Source: an uncultured Erysipelotrichaceae bacterium
Lineage (GTDB): Bacteria; Bacillota_I; Bacilli_A; Erysipelotrichales; Erysipelotrichaceae
Length of the DNA: 47,900 bases
NCBI GenBank assembly: GCA_944327105.1
Contig: CALVGN010000008.1
Span: forward strand, 1 to 47,900
Direction: 5' to 3'
The notes under the pieces are model-generated. The model searched no databases. It was not told where the DNA came from and was given only the letters and a program-made list of their open reading frames with translations. Made by a program: the position numbers and the translations under genes. Of the stretch, positions 7,746-16,387 are shown piece after piece (position 1 is the first letter of the stretch; the number at the start of each line of letters is the position of its first letter).

Positions 7746-8545
7746 TAGAAGAAGTCCTCCTCATCATTGACAGCAGTAGCTGCACTACTGTTAGCCATCG
7801 CATTCTTCGTATCAATATGCCGTTTTTCACCAAAGAACATCGTAATGGCAATGGCAGCAGCGATAATCGCAACTTTCAGTGAATCCAATCCGGTAACAGA
7901 AGAAAGAACATATCCGACAAAGAAGAAGATTCCAACTTCGTTGCTCCAGATCATGGAAACCAGGATAGCAAATCCGACCGCGGTCATCATAGAACTTGCG
8001 GCACCCAAACCTGTCATGACCCAAGCCGGCAAAACAGCTAAGGCGGCATTCAACCCTTCAATACCATAGGCAACAGCGATGAATAATACCACTGTATTGA
8101 CCAACGGCTGAACAAATGTTGTAAACAATAATGTTTGAACAGTAAATGCTTTGATATTCTTTTGGCACAGATTTTCCCAATACGGTGCCAAAGAAGCAAA
8201 GATCGGTGTCAGCATGGCATTCCATGAAGACATCAACGTACCAATCGGCAGTGCCAATGCAATACCAGTTTCGGCATCTGCTCCGGTCAGAATGGAATAT
8301 GCAACAGAAATACATGTTGCACTCAGTGGATCTGCCGGAATTGACCCACCGATCGCGGAAATTCCCATAAAGATAGCTTCCAACGAAGCACCCATTAATA
8401 TACCGGTATGGAAATCACCCAGTAACAAGCCAACCACTGGTGCAACCACGATTGGTCGACTCAAACATTGCCATGACAGGAATGATTGATCCAATACATT
8501 GATGAACCAATAAACTAGTGCCACGACGATCGCACTTTGTACCAT
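7745..8545 (-). CDS. PTS mannose-family transporter subunit IIC
   Basis: A 266-residue polytopic membrane protein. The segment GLLLGDFHTGILMGASLEAIFMGI near the N-terminus is typical of EIIC of the mannose family and is followed by GGSIPADP. GGGAGG precedes the ATG. The C-terminus ends DEEDFF, and the codons of that tail supply the ribosome binding site of the EIID gene. Confidence 0.95.
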   Translation of the reverse strand: MVQSAIVVALVYWFINVLDQSFLSWQCLSRPIVVAPVVGLLLGDFHTGILMGASLEAIFMGISAIGGSIPADPLSATCISVAYSILTGADAETGIALALPIGTLMSSWNAMLTPIFASLAPYWENLCQKNIKAFTVQTLLFTTFVQPLVNTVVLFIAVAYGIEGLNAALAVLPAWVMTGLGAASSMMTAVGFAILVSMIWSNEVGIFFFVGYVLSSVTGLDSLKVAIIAAAIAITMFFGEKRHIDTKNAMANSSAATAVNDEEDFF

Positions 8546-8566
8546 AATAACCTCCCTTTCTTTTTA

Positions 8567-9064
8567 TTATTTCAGTACATCGCGTAACTTTTCCGGCTGT
8601 TCATCCGGAATGGTTTGATAAATCACATCCACATTTCCAGCGGCATCCAGAACCTTTTTCAATGTGTCCTTTTCATCATCATAGCAATACAGATTATTGC
8701 CATAACGTGTCCGCTCACTTTCAGCACGTTTAGCTGCAACACGGCCATAGTTGCCAACATTGATCTTTTCGATATCCGGTGCATTTTCCACGACCTTGAG
8801 CAGATCATCCGGTGTTTGGACCAAAACCAGGATCTTCATGGCATGGCACCGTGGATCCTGTAATAATTTCAATCCAGCATCCATGCTTTTGATCGCAACC
8901 TTACAGGTTGCGGGTGCTGCCATCATCAGCGACTTTTGGATGATTGGATTCGCAGCGGCGTTGTCGGAGATGACCACGATGTGATCCACACCCGTGTGAC
9001 GGCTCCATTTAATGGCAATCTGTCCGTGGATCAAACGTTCATCTAGACGAAGTAATGTAATCAT
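8567..9064 (-). CDS. PTS mannose-family subunit IIB
   Basis: A 165-residue cytoplasmic phosphotransfer protein. LRLDERLIHGQ at residues 5-15 places the phosphorylated histidine at H13, as in EIIB of the mannose/sorbose class. It accepts phosphate from EIIA and gives it to the sugar during transport. AAAGGAGG lies just upstream of the ATG. It sits 21 bases before the EIIC gene. Confidence 0.95.
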   Translation of the reverse strand: MITLLRLDERLIHGQIAIKWSRHTGVDHIVVISDNAAANPIIQKSLMMAAPATCKVAIKSMDAGLKLLQDPRCHAMKILVLVQTPDDLLKVVENAPDIEKINVGNYGRVAAKRAESERTRYGNNLYCYDDEKDTLKKVLDAAGNVDVIYQTIPDEQPEKLRDVLK

Positions 9065-9103
9065 GTCTTGTCCTCCTTTACATTCGTTTCGTTTTTATAT
9101 GAC

Positions 9104-9514
9104 TTAGAAGAAGTCTTCTTCTGCTTGTACCGGTTGATCATCATTGACCAGCTGCGTCATCATGCCTTTGGCATTATTGACGATTTCATCCAATTCTTCT
9201 TTGGTAATGCTTTGATGCGTCAACAGTTCAATCACCAATGCCAAATTGACACCGGCCACCAAAAATCGATTCGGTTTGGTCAAATAAGTGTACATCGTAT
9301 TATTGACCGAACCACCATACAGATCCGATAACATGATGACCTGATCATCATCACTGACGGATTCAAAATAATCATCCAGTACCTTATTCAAACTGGTTTC
9401 ATCCACATATGCGTCATAAACCGTTAATTGATCGGCATTGCCAAATAAGATACTGACACTGCTTTTCAAACCAGAAGCCATGTGACCATGGGAAGAAAGG
9501 AATAATTTCAGCAT
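9104..9514 (-). CDS. PTS mannose-family subunit IIA
   Basis: A 136-residue phosphotransfer protein and first gene of the transporter operon. LFLSSHGHMASG places the phosphorylated histidine at H9. LSDLYGGSVNN and GVNLALVIELL are typical EIIA-man segments. It ends AEEDFF, the same last five residues as EIIC. A ribosome binding site (AAGAGGTAAGGCG) precedes the ATG. A promoter with an overlapping cre-like site lies immediately upstream. Confidence 0.95.
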   Translation of the reverse strand: MLKLFLSSHGHMASGLKSSVSILFGNADQLTVYDAYVDETSLNKVLDDYFESVSDDDQVIMLSDLYGGSVNNTMYTYLTKPNRFLVAGVNLALVIELLTHQSITKEELDEIVNNAKGMMTQLVNDDQPVQAEEDFF

Positions 9515-9538
9515 CGCCTTACCTCTTTCTGTGATTTC

Positions 9539-9567
9539 ATCTTAAAAGGAAGTGTAACCGCATACAA
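9539..9567 (-). promoter_or_regulatory. Promoter of the PTS operon
   Basis: On the minus strand TTGTAT (9562-9567) and TAAGAT (9539-9544) are spaced by 17 bases, close to the sigma-A consensus. They lie between the terminator of the regulator gene and the EIIA start. Confidence 0.65.
9553..9566. promoter_or_regulatory. Candidate cre site (CcpA operator)
   Basis: TGTAACCGCATACA matches the cre consensus TGWAANCGNTNWCA with one mismatch and is nearly palindromic. It covers the spacer of the PTS promoter, so binding of CcpA would block initiation. This fits catabolite repression of an amino-sugar operon. No ccpA gene is in the window. Confidence 0.6.
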
Positions 9568-9587
9568 TGGGAATATCATGTGTTTAA

Positions 9588-9615
9588 AAAGGGAAGTGAT
9601 GATTCACTTCCCTTT
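9588..9615 (-). terminator. Terminator after the PRD regulator gene
   Basis: A 12-base perfect stem (AAAGGGAAGTGA and its complement) with a four-base loop is followed on the minus strand by TTTTTAA. It separates the regulator from the PTS operon. Confidence 0.88.
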
Positions 9616-9626
9616 ATTAAATGAAA

Positions 9627-11609
9627 TCAATTGATTTCCAATGCTTTTTGAATCAATTTTTCAACTCCATGTGCACCAAGTCGAATTATCGTAAAGAAAT
9701 CATCCCTTAATGTAGACTGCTTGAGTATGTTCTCCCAAAACTTTAGCTTGATGTCATCATAATTCCACTGGATACAGATCACCATCAATGATTTGATCCG
9801 GGCTTTGCCGATGGTCAAATCATTGCTTAAGGAAATGACTTCGATCCACTCTTGGTCAAACAAGCTAGAATCCACAAATAATACCAACCCTTTACTGCTT
9901 TTATCCAAACTCATCAGGTCGATATATTTATGCCATCCCTGCACCATGCGTTCGACCCGAGAAAGATCGGTCGTATATCGGAATGCCAGGTGTTTTAAAA
10001 ACGCATCAACTGACTCTGCCGGAAATTCTTCAAGAAAAGTAAATTGCTCATCAGTCGGGATATACCATTGATACTGATGGGCTTTCATCAGCAAATCATT
10101 ATACAGATTATCCAATTGATGACTGCGCTTTACCAAGTGCACCACTCGGCAGGGCAATTGATAGTTATATACAAACGTGTCCATATCGATCAACGCTGCA
10201 TCATACGCATCCATATCGATGCCGCGTCCTTCATACAGCTCCATGCAGCGGGTATGTCCAATCAATGTTCCAAAGCGTTCACGGATTCTTTTTTCCAAAA
10301 TGCAGCAGGTATTCATCCCATTGCCACTGATCAATAGAAGATTGACCGGTTTGATCTGAAATTTGGTATATGCCGCAACTTTGTATACAAAGTAGGCATA
10401 TTTCAAAATTTCACTCCGTTCCAATTTCATTCCCAAATTGGTTTCAACCAAACGTTCAATGGCCAAAGCGACGGTTAATGAAATCGGGCTGTTACAGATT
10501 TCAGCTGAATTGTCAGCAAAAGGTAATCGTTCATGGCAGATGTCACCAAACACTTTACGTGCAACGATCGGCGTCGTGATGGCCTCGAATTCTCGATAAC
10601 TCCAATCCTGCATAAACAGATTCAAATGATATCGATGATATAGCTCATCTTTCACTTTCATACAAATCGATGTCACCTTCACGTGCACCATTGGATGAAA
10701 ATACGGGGTATACGCTAAAGCATCGATATCCTCCCGTGTCAACAATTCGACTGCAAAGCACGTGATTTCATCGTTGTCGTAATCGAATCGTCCCAATTTC
10801 GTTTTCAAGGCTACGAATACCCGATTGGCTAATTCCATTTCTGGAGAACGGTTCATTGTTAAATGCCAGTCGGAGGGTAAGTTCAACGGATGAGTGGGGT
10901 GACGGCGATCAACGATACTGAGATACACGGATAAGCGTTGGGTTTCAGTATCCAGCATACGAATATTCGAACCACGGAGTACCTCTAAAAAGATATGGCG
11001 AATATCCTGCCGTCGTTTTTCATCCGGTGCGACTTCATTCAGATATTCCGGATCCGCCTGGATTTCAACACGATGGAAATGAACACCATATAATTCCAGG
11101 ATCACCATCCGTCGATCATATTCGCTTCCATTGACCATCAAACCTTTATTTCCACAAGGATCGATCGAAAGATGATGGAGTTCGAAAAACCGTCGAACTT
11201 CTTCCAATGTTTTATGAACTTGACTCAATGAAATATAAAGCAATTGGGCAAAGGTGTCCACCTTGATCGGTGCAGTTGCAACGATCAAGGTACGGGCGAC
11301 TTTCATGAAACGATAGATGTTTTCATTTTCGAAATCCAATGCGTAGCTTTGGACCATCTCGACAGATTGAAGTAACGTTTCAAATTGATTGGGATCATCG
11401 ATTTCGATGGTATAACCATGATTCCGTTTGGATACGATATGAAAACTACCGTCTTTTGCTGCAATATCCATGATATTGCGCATTTCCGTTTTGATGGTAC
11501 GATCGGAAACATGGGCGATCGATGCTAATTGGATGCTGGTACGATAATCGTTAGCATGGTAGAGTTCATGCAAAATGATTTTTTGTCGTCGAGAAAAATG
11601 AATATCCAT
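9627..11609 (-). CDS. PRD-domain PTS-responsive transcriptional regulator
   Basis: A 660-residue protein of the BglG/MtlR/LicR type. The N-terminus has a DeoR- or Mga-like helix-turn-helix (LASIAHVSDRTIKTEMRNI, about residues 28-46) and a second DNA-binding region. Two regions around 190-400 look like PTS regulation domains. NLLLISGNGMNTCCILEKRIRERFG (about 415-440) resembles an EIIB domain. The C-terminus, with RLGAHGVEKLIQKAL, looks like an EIIA-type domain. Such proteins sense phosphorylation by PTS components and activate the neighbouring operon, here the mannose-family PTS. The start at 11609 has no visible Shine-Dalgarno. The domain borders are estimates. Confidence 0.85.
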   Translation of the reverse strand: MDIHFSRRQKIILHELYHANDYRTSIQLASIAHVSDRTIKTEMRNIMDIAAKDGSFHIVSKRNHGYTIEIDDPNQFETLLQSVEMVQSYALDFENENIYRFMKVARTLIVATAPIKVDTFAQLLYISLSQVHKTLEEVRRFFELHHLSIDPCGNKGLMVNGSEYDRRMVILELYGVHFHRVEIQADPEYLNEVAPDEKRRQDIRHIFLEVLRGSNIRMLDTETQRLSVYLSIVDRRHPTHPLNLPSDWHLTMNRSPEMELANRVFVALKTKLGRFDYDNDEITCFAVELLTREDIDALAYTPYFHPMVHVKVTSICMKVKDELYHRYHLNLFMQDWSYREFEAITTPIVARKVFGDICHERLPFADNSAEICNSPISLTVALAIERLVETNLGMKLERSEILKYAYFVYKVAAYTKFQIKPVNLLLISGNGMNTCCILEKRIRERFGTLIGHTRCMELYEGRGIDMDAYDAALIDMDTFVYNYQLPCRVVHLVKRSHQLDNLYNDLLMKAHQYQWYIPTDEQFTFLEEFPAESVDAFLKHLAFRYTTDLSRVERMVQGWHKYIDLMSLDKSSKGLVLFVDSSLFDQEWIEVISLSNDLTIGKARIKSLMVICIQWNYDDIKLKFWENILKQSTLRDDFFTIIRLGAHGVEKLIQKALEIN

Positions 11610-11676
11610 GAATTCGTTATATCAAAGCAATAAGGGAAAAAGCAATGGTTATTGTCTTAATAAAGTGAAACAAGAA

Positions 11677-11702
11677 AACGGCATGGATCATTCCATGCCG
11701 TT
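11677..11702 (-). terminator. Terminator overlapping the end of the 43-residue ORF
   Basis: AACGGCATGG and CCATGCCGTT pair across six bases, and the minus strand continues TTCTTGTTTC. The upstream arm is part of the coding sequence of the small protein, with the stop codon in the loop region. Confidence 0.8.
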
Positions 11703-11819
11703 GACGCGTTTGTGATATTTGGAATCTTTGGATTCCGTATGAATATAATGGATGGTCACGATGATATTCAAGGCCATCGTAATCATGAGTATGGTCAAAA
11801 CCAGGCTTTGTTTTCCCAT
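11688..11819 (-). CDS. Small single-span membrane protein, 43 residues
   Basis: The minus strand encodes a 43-residue peptide starting MGKQSLVLTILMITM. It has one strongly hydrophobic segment (about residues 5-26) and a short charged tail (HTESKDSKYHKRVNGME). AAGGAG lies seven bases before this ATG; two ATGs directly upstream in frame could add one or two Met. A terminator overlaps the stop codon, so this is a self-contained short transcript unit upstream of the PRD regulator gene. No family is recognised. The tidy Shine-Dalgarno, membrane helix and terminator together support a real gene. Confidence 0.65.
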   Translation of the reverse strand: MGKQSLVLTILMITMALNIIVTIHYIHTESKDSKYHKRVNGME

Positions 11820-11895
11820 CATCATTCTCCTTCATTCACATATTAATACCGACAGTATGAACAAAAAGATGAATTCAGGTTAAATGTTTTTAAAA

Positions 11896-12570
11896 CTATT
11901 CGCCCAGTGTCAATGATTCCCAACAGGTCAATCGATCTGCATTTTCTTCACTGACGACGACATAGTTTTCATTCATCAATTCACTCAATGCGTTATAGGC
12001 CACATCGGGAACGGAATACCATTCGGTAGCGTTGGTCATGACATTTTTAACTCGGACTGTACCATCATTGTAAATTCCCATGGTAAAACGATCCGTACCA
12101 TTGGTTAAATCAAACCGGGTGATCAGCTGATCATCACTGACCGCACGTTCATTTCCTTCATTAAAGGTAGTTTCTTCAATAAAGGTGTCCACACCTTCAC
12201 GCAATGCACCATTCTGAGCAACACGCAATTCGATTTGTTCATCGATCGTACCAACCGATGCCACACCTTCGCAGGCTGCAGCCAGTTCCGTATAATTGGC
12301 TCTTAATGTTTCTTCATCACTGAAATGACGGACATTGTATTCGCCACCTTCGAAAACCAAAAATCCCTTGGCGGAATCATCGGCATTGGCCCATCCGGCC
12401 TGGAAAGCTTCCAAAACAGTTGCATATTCCTGTGGTGCAGTGGTTGCCGCCACTTCAGTCGCTACCGGTGTTTCACTGGCAACCGGTGTTTCACTGCTGA
12501 CGGTCCCTTCTGTCGTGCTGCAGGCACATAACGTTGCCAAAGCAGCAACCATCACACATAATTTCTTCAT
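11896..12570 (-). CDS. Lipoprotein of unknown function
   Basis: The likely start is the ATG at 12570, after AAGGAG ten bases upstream; the frame extends further upstream into tatD without support. The 224-residue product starts MKKLCVMVAALATLCAC, a lipoprotein signal with the probable lipidated cysteine at residue 17. A low-complexity linker with two SETPVA units follows, then a soluble domain rich in acidic residues (FEGGEYNVRHFSDEETL). No family is recognised. It follows tatD and may share its transcript. A ligand-binding or stress-related surface role is only a guess. Confidence 0.75.
   Translation of the reverse strand: MKKLCVMVAALATLCACSTTEGTVSSETPVASETPVATEVAATTAPQEYATVLEAFQAGWANADDSAKGFLVFEGGEYNVRHFSDEETLRANYTELAAACEGVASVGTIDEQIELRVAQNGALREGVDTFIEETTFNEGNERAVSDDQLITRFDLTNGTDRFTMGIYNDGTVRVKNVMTNATEWYSVPDVAYNALSELMNENYVVVSEENADRLTCWESLTLGE
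12461..12496. repeat. Two tandem 18-base units in the lipoprotein linker
   Basis: GCTACCGGTGTTTCACTG and GCAACCGGTGTTTCACTG lie back to back and encode the repeated SETPVA of the linker. Slippage here would change linker length by six residues. Confidence 0.8.
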
Positions 12571-12628
12571 ATTTGCAATACTCCTTATTTCTTTCATGAA
12601 GATTAGCATACGCCATTCGTACAAAAAA

Positions 12629-13405
12629 TTAAGAAATTTCACAAGTCAATGGGGTGGTCAGAAACCGTCGATAGTTAGCTTTGATGATCGCGCTCATTTC
12701 ATCCACTGGAATTGCTTTTAATTCGGCGATTTTGGAAACGACGTGGCGCACATAATAGGGCTCATTGTCTTTACCACGAAATGGGACTGGTGTCATATAG
12801 GGGGAATCGGTTTCAGATAAGATGCGATCGAATGGACACTGACGTACAGCTTCCAGCAGTTTATTGGCATTTTTAAAGGTGATCGGACCAGCGAATGATA
12901 TGTAGTAACCACATTTGATACACTCCTGCATCACTTCCACACTGCCGCTAAAACAGTGGATCAGACCACGGCAGGGGTGGTTTTTGATGATCTTAAGTGT
13001 ATCATCCCACGCATCCCGTGTATGGATGGCAATGGGTTTGTTCAATCGATTTGCGACGTCGATCTGTTCGATGAATACTTCTCTTTGTCGCTGACGCAAC
13101 ACGTCATCTTTGATCCAGTGGTATTCCAATCCGATCTCTCCGATGATATCGATCCAAGGGTGATCCATGATCTGATAATACGCATTACGCGTTGCTTTAT
13201 CCATGGTTTGACCATCTTCCGGATAGATCCCAAAGGCAATGGTATATTTATTGGGATTACGGCGTTTCAAAGCAAACGCTTTGGAAAGATCACGGAAAGA
13301 TAAACAGATCAACCCGACCTTATCCAAAGAAAGCGAGCGATTCAATACACCCGATGGTCGATTGTCATAAAGCAAGATGTGACTGTGTGTATCAATAAAT
13401 CCCAT
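12629..13405 (-). CDS. tatD: TatD-family metal-dependent DNase
   Basis: A 258-residue hydrolase. FIDTHSH at residues 3-9 gives the first metal-binding histidines. GEIGLEYH, PIAIHTRDAW, GLIHCFSG and SETDSPY follow in the order expected of the TatD/YcfH family. Relatives cut 3' ends of DNA or RNA and act in repair or nucleic-acid turnover in the cytoplasm. The start lies five bases after the mnmE stop, so it is co-transcribed with mnmE. Confidence 0.92.
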   Translation of the reverse strand: MGFIDTHSHILLYDNRPSGVLNRSLSLDKVGLICLSFRDLSKAFALKRRNPNKYTIAFGIYPEDGQTMDKATRNAYYQIMDHPWIDIIGEIGLEYHWIKDDVLRQRQREVFIEQIDVANRLNKPIAIHTRDAWDDTLKIIKNHPCRGLIHCFSGSVEVMQECIKCGYYISFAGPITFKNANKLLEAVRQCPFDRILSETDSPYMTPVPFRGKDNEPYYVRHVVSKIAELKAIPVDEMSAIIKANYRRFLTTPLTCEIS

Positions 13406-13410
13406 ACCTA

Positions 13411-14736
13411 TTACTTCCCCACACAGAAATTCTTGAAAATGGTATCCAGCAGATCATCACTGTAGTTTCGACCCATGATTTCAGCCAGATAACGAATGAT
13501 TTCACCCAGATTGATTTCGATCAGATCCAATGGTTCGCTCCGATGCAGCTGATCAAGCGTTTCCGTCAGTAAATCATTGGCCTGTCTGGCCAATGATAAC
13601 TGACGGGTATTGGTCAGCGTATGATCATACATGGTGGCATCCACCGTATCAAATCGCTGTTGGATGGCTTGAACCAGTGGTTCGATGGCACTATGGTGTG
13701 CCGAAATGTTGATATATCTTTCACTGGATTTCAATTCCGCTTTGTTATTGACGATGATCGGATCATGGTCTTTGACTAGATCCAGGATCAGTTGATCATC
13801 ATGGGTGATACCATCGGCTTCAGCGACTAAGGCAATCACCAGATCACTCTTTTCGATCAATGCTCTGCTTTTTTCAATGCCCAAGGTTTCGATGGTGCCG
13901 GCACCTTCCCGAATACCGGCAGTATCGAGTAGATGCAAGGGGAGTGATCCGACCATGATATCCCCTTCCACCACATCCCTTGTGGTGCCGGCAATATCGG
14001 ATACGATGGCTTTGTCTTCATTGAGCAATGCATTGAGCAACGAACTTTTACCCACATTGGGTTTGCCTACTATGACCGTGTCAATGCCACGAACAATGGG
14101 CATGACACGGGATGAGACAGTGATCAAATGATCGATGTCCTGATGCAATGATTCCACCAAAGGAATCAATGTATCATGGGAAAGCTGTTGGATATCTTCA
14201 TATTCGGGATAATCGATATTCACGTTCAGATGTGCTTGGATCAATAATGCTTTTTCATAGAGTGGTTGAACCAATGCATCCACGGATCCATGTGCACTGT
14301 GGTAGGCAATGGTTAAACCCGAGTTGTTGCGGGCATGGATCATATCATTGATCCCTTCAGCTTGGGATAAGCTCATCTTGCCATTGAGCACGGCCCGTTG
14401 GCTGAATTCCCCGTTTCTGGCCAAACGGGCACCATGGTGTTGGGCCCATAAATACAATTTAGAGCGGATCAAAGGGGAGCCATGGCAACTGATTTCCAAC
14501 ACATCCTCGCCAGTATAACTCTGTGGTGCATTGAAATAAGTAACCAACACATCATCAATGATCGAACCATCATAAACCGGATGAGCCATCGTGCTCATCC
14601 GTGGTGTAATCTTAGATAAATCTTTGGTAAAACCAACTTTTAATATGGTTTTGACCAAATCTCCCGATAAACGGATCAGGGATATGGCACATATCCCTGA
14701 TCCGCTGCTCAATGCATAAATGGTATCATCAAACAT
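13411..14736 (-). CDS. mnmE: tRNA modification GTPase MnmE
   Basis: A 441-residue protein that works with MnmG to make the 5-carboxymethylaminomethyl group of wobble uridines. The N-terminal tetrahydrofolate-binding domain starts MFDDTIYALSSGSG. The GTPase domain has GKPNVGKSS (G1), DIAGTTRD (G2), DTAG (G3) and NNKAEL (G4). The C-terminus ends FCVGK with the conserved cysteine. In Bacillus mnmE is next to mnmG, but here the rsmG-noc-parA-parB genes lie between them. The start follows GGAG, which overlaps the parB stop. Confidence 0.96.
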   Translation of the reverse strand: MFDDTIYALSSGSGICAISLIRLSGDLVKTILKVGFTKDLSKITPRMSTMAHPVYDGSIIDDVLVTYFNAPQSYTGEDVLEISCHGSPLIRSKLYLWAQHHGARLARNGEFSQRAVLNGKMSLSQAEGINDMIHARNNSGLTIAYHSAHGSVDALVQPLYEKALLIQAHLNVNIDYPEYEDIQQLSHDTLIPLVESLHQDIDHLITVSSRVMPIVRGIDTVIVGKPNVGKSSLLNALLNEDKAIVSDIAGTTRDVVEGDIMVGSLPLHLLDTAGIREGAGTIETLGIEKSRALIEKSDLVIALVAEADGITHDDQLILDLVKDHDPIIVNNKAELKSSERYINISAHHSAIEPLVQAIQQRFDTVDATMYDHTLTNTRQLSLARQANDLLTETLDQLHRSEPLDLIEINLGEIIRYLAEIMGRNYSDDLLDTIFKNFCVGK

Positions 14737-14740
14737 ACCC

Positions 14741-15601
14741 TTACTCCGTTAACCCCAATTGATCCAGTATCCGATTCAAATCATCCGTATCACTGTACTC
14801 GATGATCATACGTTTTTTGCTAACAACGACCTTCGTCTGCAATTTCGATTCGATCTGACGGGAAAGATCTTCCAGATACGGGTCGACCTCCGTCTCCTTT
14901 TTGCTTTTCGGTGAATTCAACGCTTTCACTTTGGCTTCCACTGCACGGGTGGATAGACCATTGGCCATGATTTCTTTGGCCAAAGGCACCTGTTGACTGG
15001 TGTCTTTCAAGCCCAAAAGCGCACGAGCGGTAGAATTGGATATTTGATTATCCATTACCCATTGCTGTACGGTTGGATCCAGTTTCAGCAGGCGTAGAAG
15101 GTTGGTCACATATTCACGGGATTTACCAACACGCTGGGCCACCTGTTCTTGTGTATAGCCTAAATGTTCCATCAATTTGGCATACCCATTCGCTTCTTCG
15201 ATCGCGGATAAATTTTCACGCTGGATATTTTCCAAAATAGCGATCTCCATCATTTCCGCATCGTTGAAATTGCGGATGATGGCAGGGATCGTGGTAAGAC
15301 CAGCCTTTTTGGCAGCGCGGAAACGGCGTTCACCGGCAATCAATTCATAATCGTTACCCACACCTTCGCGAACAAGGATCGGTGTAAAAACACCGTGTTG
15401 TTTGATGGATTGTGCCAGTTCATCAATGGCCGATTCATCAAAATGAGTTCGTGGTTGGTATGGGTTGATGCGGATACGATCTAACGGGATTTCACTGGTA
15501 TTATCGCTGGTGGCATTTTTTTGAATATCATCGATCAGGGAAACGACATCGACGTCTTCGCCAAAGATCGCGCCCAAGCCTTTGCCGAGTTTACGTGGCA
15601 T
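14741..15601 (-). CDS. parB: Chromosome partitioning protein ParB (Spo0J)
   Basis: A 286-residue CTP-dependent DNA clamp that loads at parS near the origin and recruits the condensin SMC. The start MPRKLGKGLGAIFG, the CTP-binding GERRFRAAKKAG and the helix-turn-helix region (YTQEQVAQRVGKSREYVTN) are all typical. The start overlaps the parA stop in TAATG, with GGAGG upstream, so translation is coupled. Its predicted sites, TGTTTCACGTGAAACA, occur at 25627 and 27010 in this window. Confidence 0.96.
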   Translation of the reverse strand: MPRKLGKGLGAIFGEDVDVVSLIDDIQKNATSDNTSEIPLDRIRINPYQPRTHFDESAIDELAQSIKQHGVFTPILVREGVGNDYELIAGERRFRAAKKAGLTTIPAIIRNFNDAEMMEIAILENIQRENLSAIEEANGYAKLMEHLGYTQEQVAQRVGKSREYVTNLLRLLKLDPTVQQWVMDNQISNSTARALLGLKDTSQQVPLAKEIMANGLSTRAVEAKVKALNSPKSKKETEVDPYLEDLSRQIESKLQTKVVVSKKRMIIEYSDTDDLNRILDQLGLTE

Positions 15602-16377
15602 TATTGCATTCCTCCATTGGCATCCAGCACTTCCTTGGCTAAACGCAAATAAGCTCTGGCGCCTTCACAATTGGTTTCATACTGGAAAATATCCTGGCCC
15701 ATGGACGGTGCTTCGGATAATTTGACGTTTCGGGGGATATACGCCTTATAGACTTTTTCTTTGAAATATTTACGTACATCCTGACTGACTTCCAAAGCCA
15801 GCGTGGTGCGGGAATCGTGCATGGTCAATAAAATCCCTTCGATGGTCAGATGCGGGTTGAATAATTTCTGGACCAGTCGAATGGTATTGAGCAATTGGTT
15901 CAACCCTTCCAATGCATAATATTCACACTGGACGGGGATCAGCGCACTATCGGCGGCGGTCAGTGCGTTGGTATTCAATAAACCCAAAGATGGGGGACAG
16001 TCGATGATGATGAAATCATAACGGTCTTTGACGGGTAATAATTTTTGTTTGAGCAATCGCTCGCTAGCAGTGGGCAGCTGGCTGATCTGAATATCGGCAC
16101 CGGAAAGATCGATGGATGCGGCGATCATGTCGATCTGCGGGATCGGCAAGGTGATCTTGACATCATCGACGCTGTCCGCACTTAACAGCAGTTCATAACT
16201 GGTTTTTTCAAATCCGACTTTGGATGCACCAATGCCGGTGGTGGCGTTGGCTTGTGGATCCAGATCGATCAATAATACTTTTTTTCCAAGATAACTCAAT
16301 GCAGCGGATAAATTGATGGAGGTGGTGGTTTTACCAACTCCGCCTTTTTGATTGGCAATGGCGATGATCTTTCCCAT
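15601..16377 (-). CDS. parA: Chromosome partitioning ATPase ParA (Soj)
   Basis: A 258-residue Walker-type ATPase that acts with ParB in origin segregation and regulates DnaA in Bacillus. The deviant Walker A KGGVGKTTTSINLS lies at residues 10-23, and DLDPQANAT and IIIDCPPSLGLL follow. GGAG precedes the ATG. It lies between noc and parB in one operon. Confidence 0.97.
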   Translation of the reverse strand: MGKIIAIANQKGGVGKTTTSINLSAALSYLGKKVLLIDLDPQANATTGIGASKVGFEKTSYELLLSADSVDDVKITLPIPQIDMIAASIDLSGADIQISQLPTASERLLKQKLLPVKDRYDFIIIDCPPSLGLLNTNALTAADSALIPVQCEYYALEGLNQLLNTIRLVQKLFNPHLTIEGILLTMHDSRTTLALEVSQDVRKYFKEKVYKAYIPRNVKLSEAPSMGQDIFQYETNCEGARAYLRLAKEVLDANGGMQ

Positions 16378-16387
16378 GGTGGTTCTC

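Noticed and set aside
11617-11835. 72-residue minus-strand ORF over the small membrane protein gene
   Set aside because: It has a His/Asp-rich composition, crosses a terminator, and is a different frame of the better-supported 43-residue gene.
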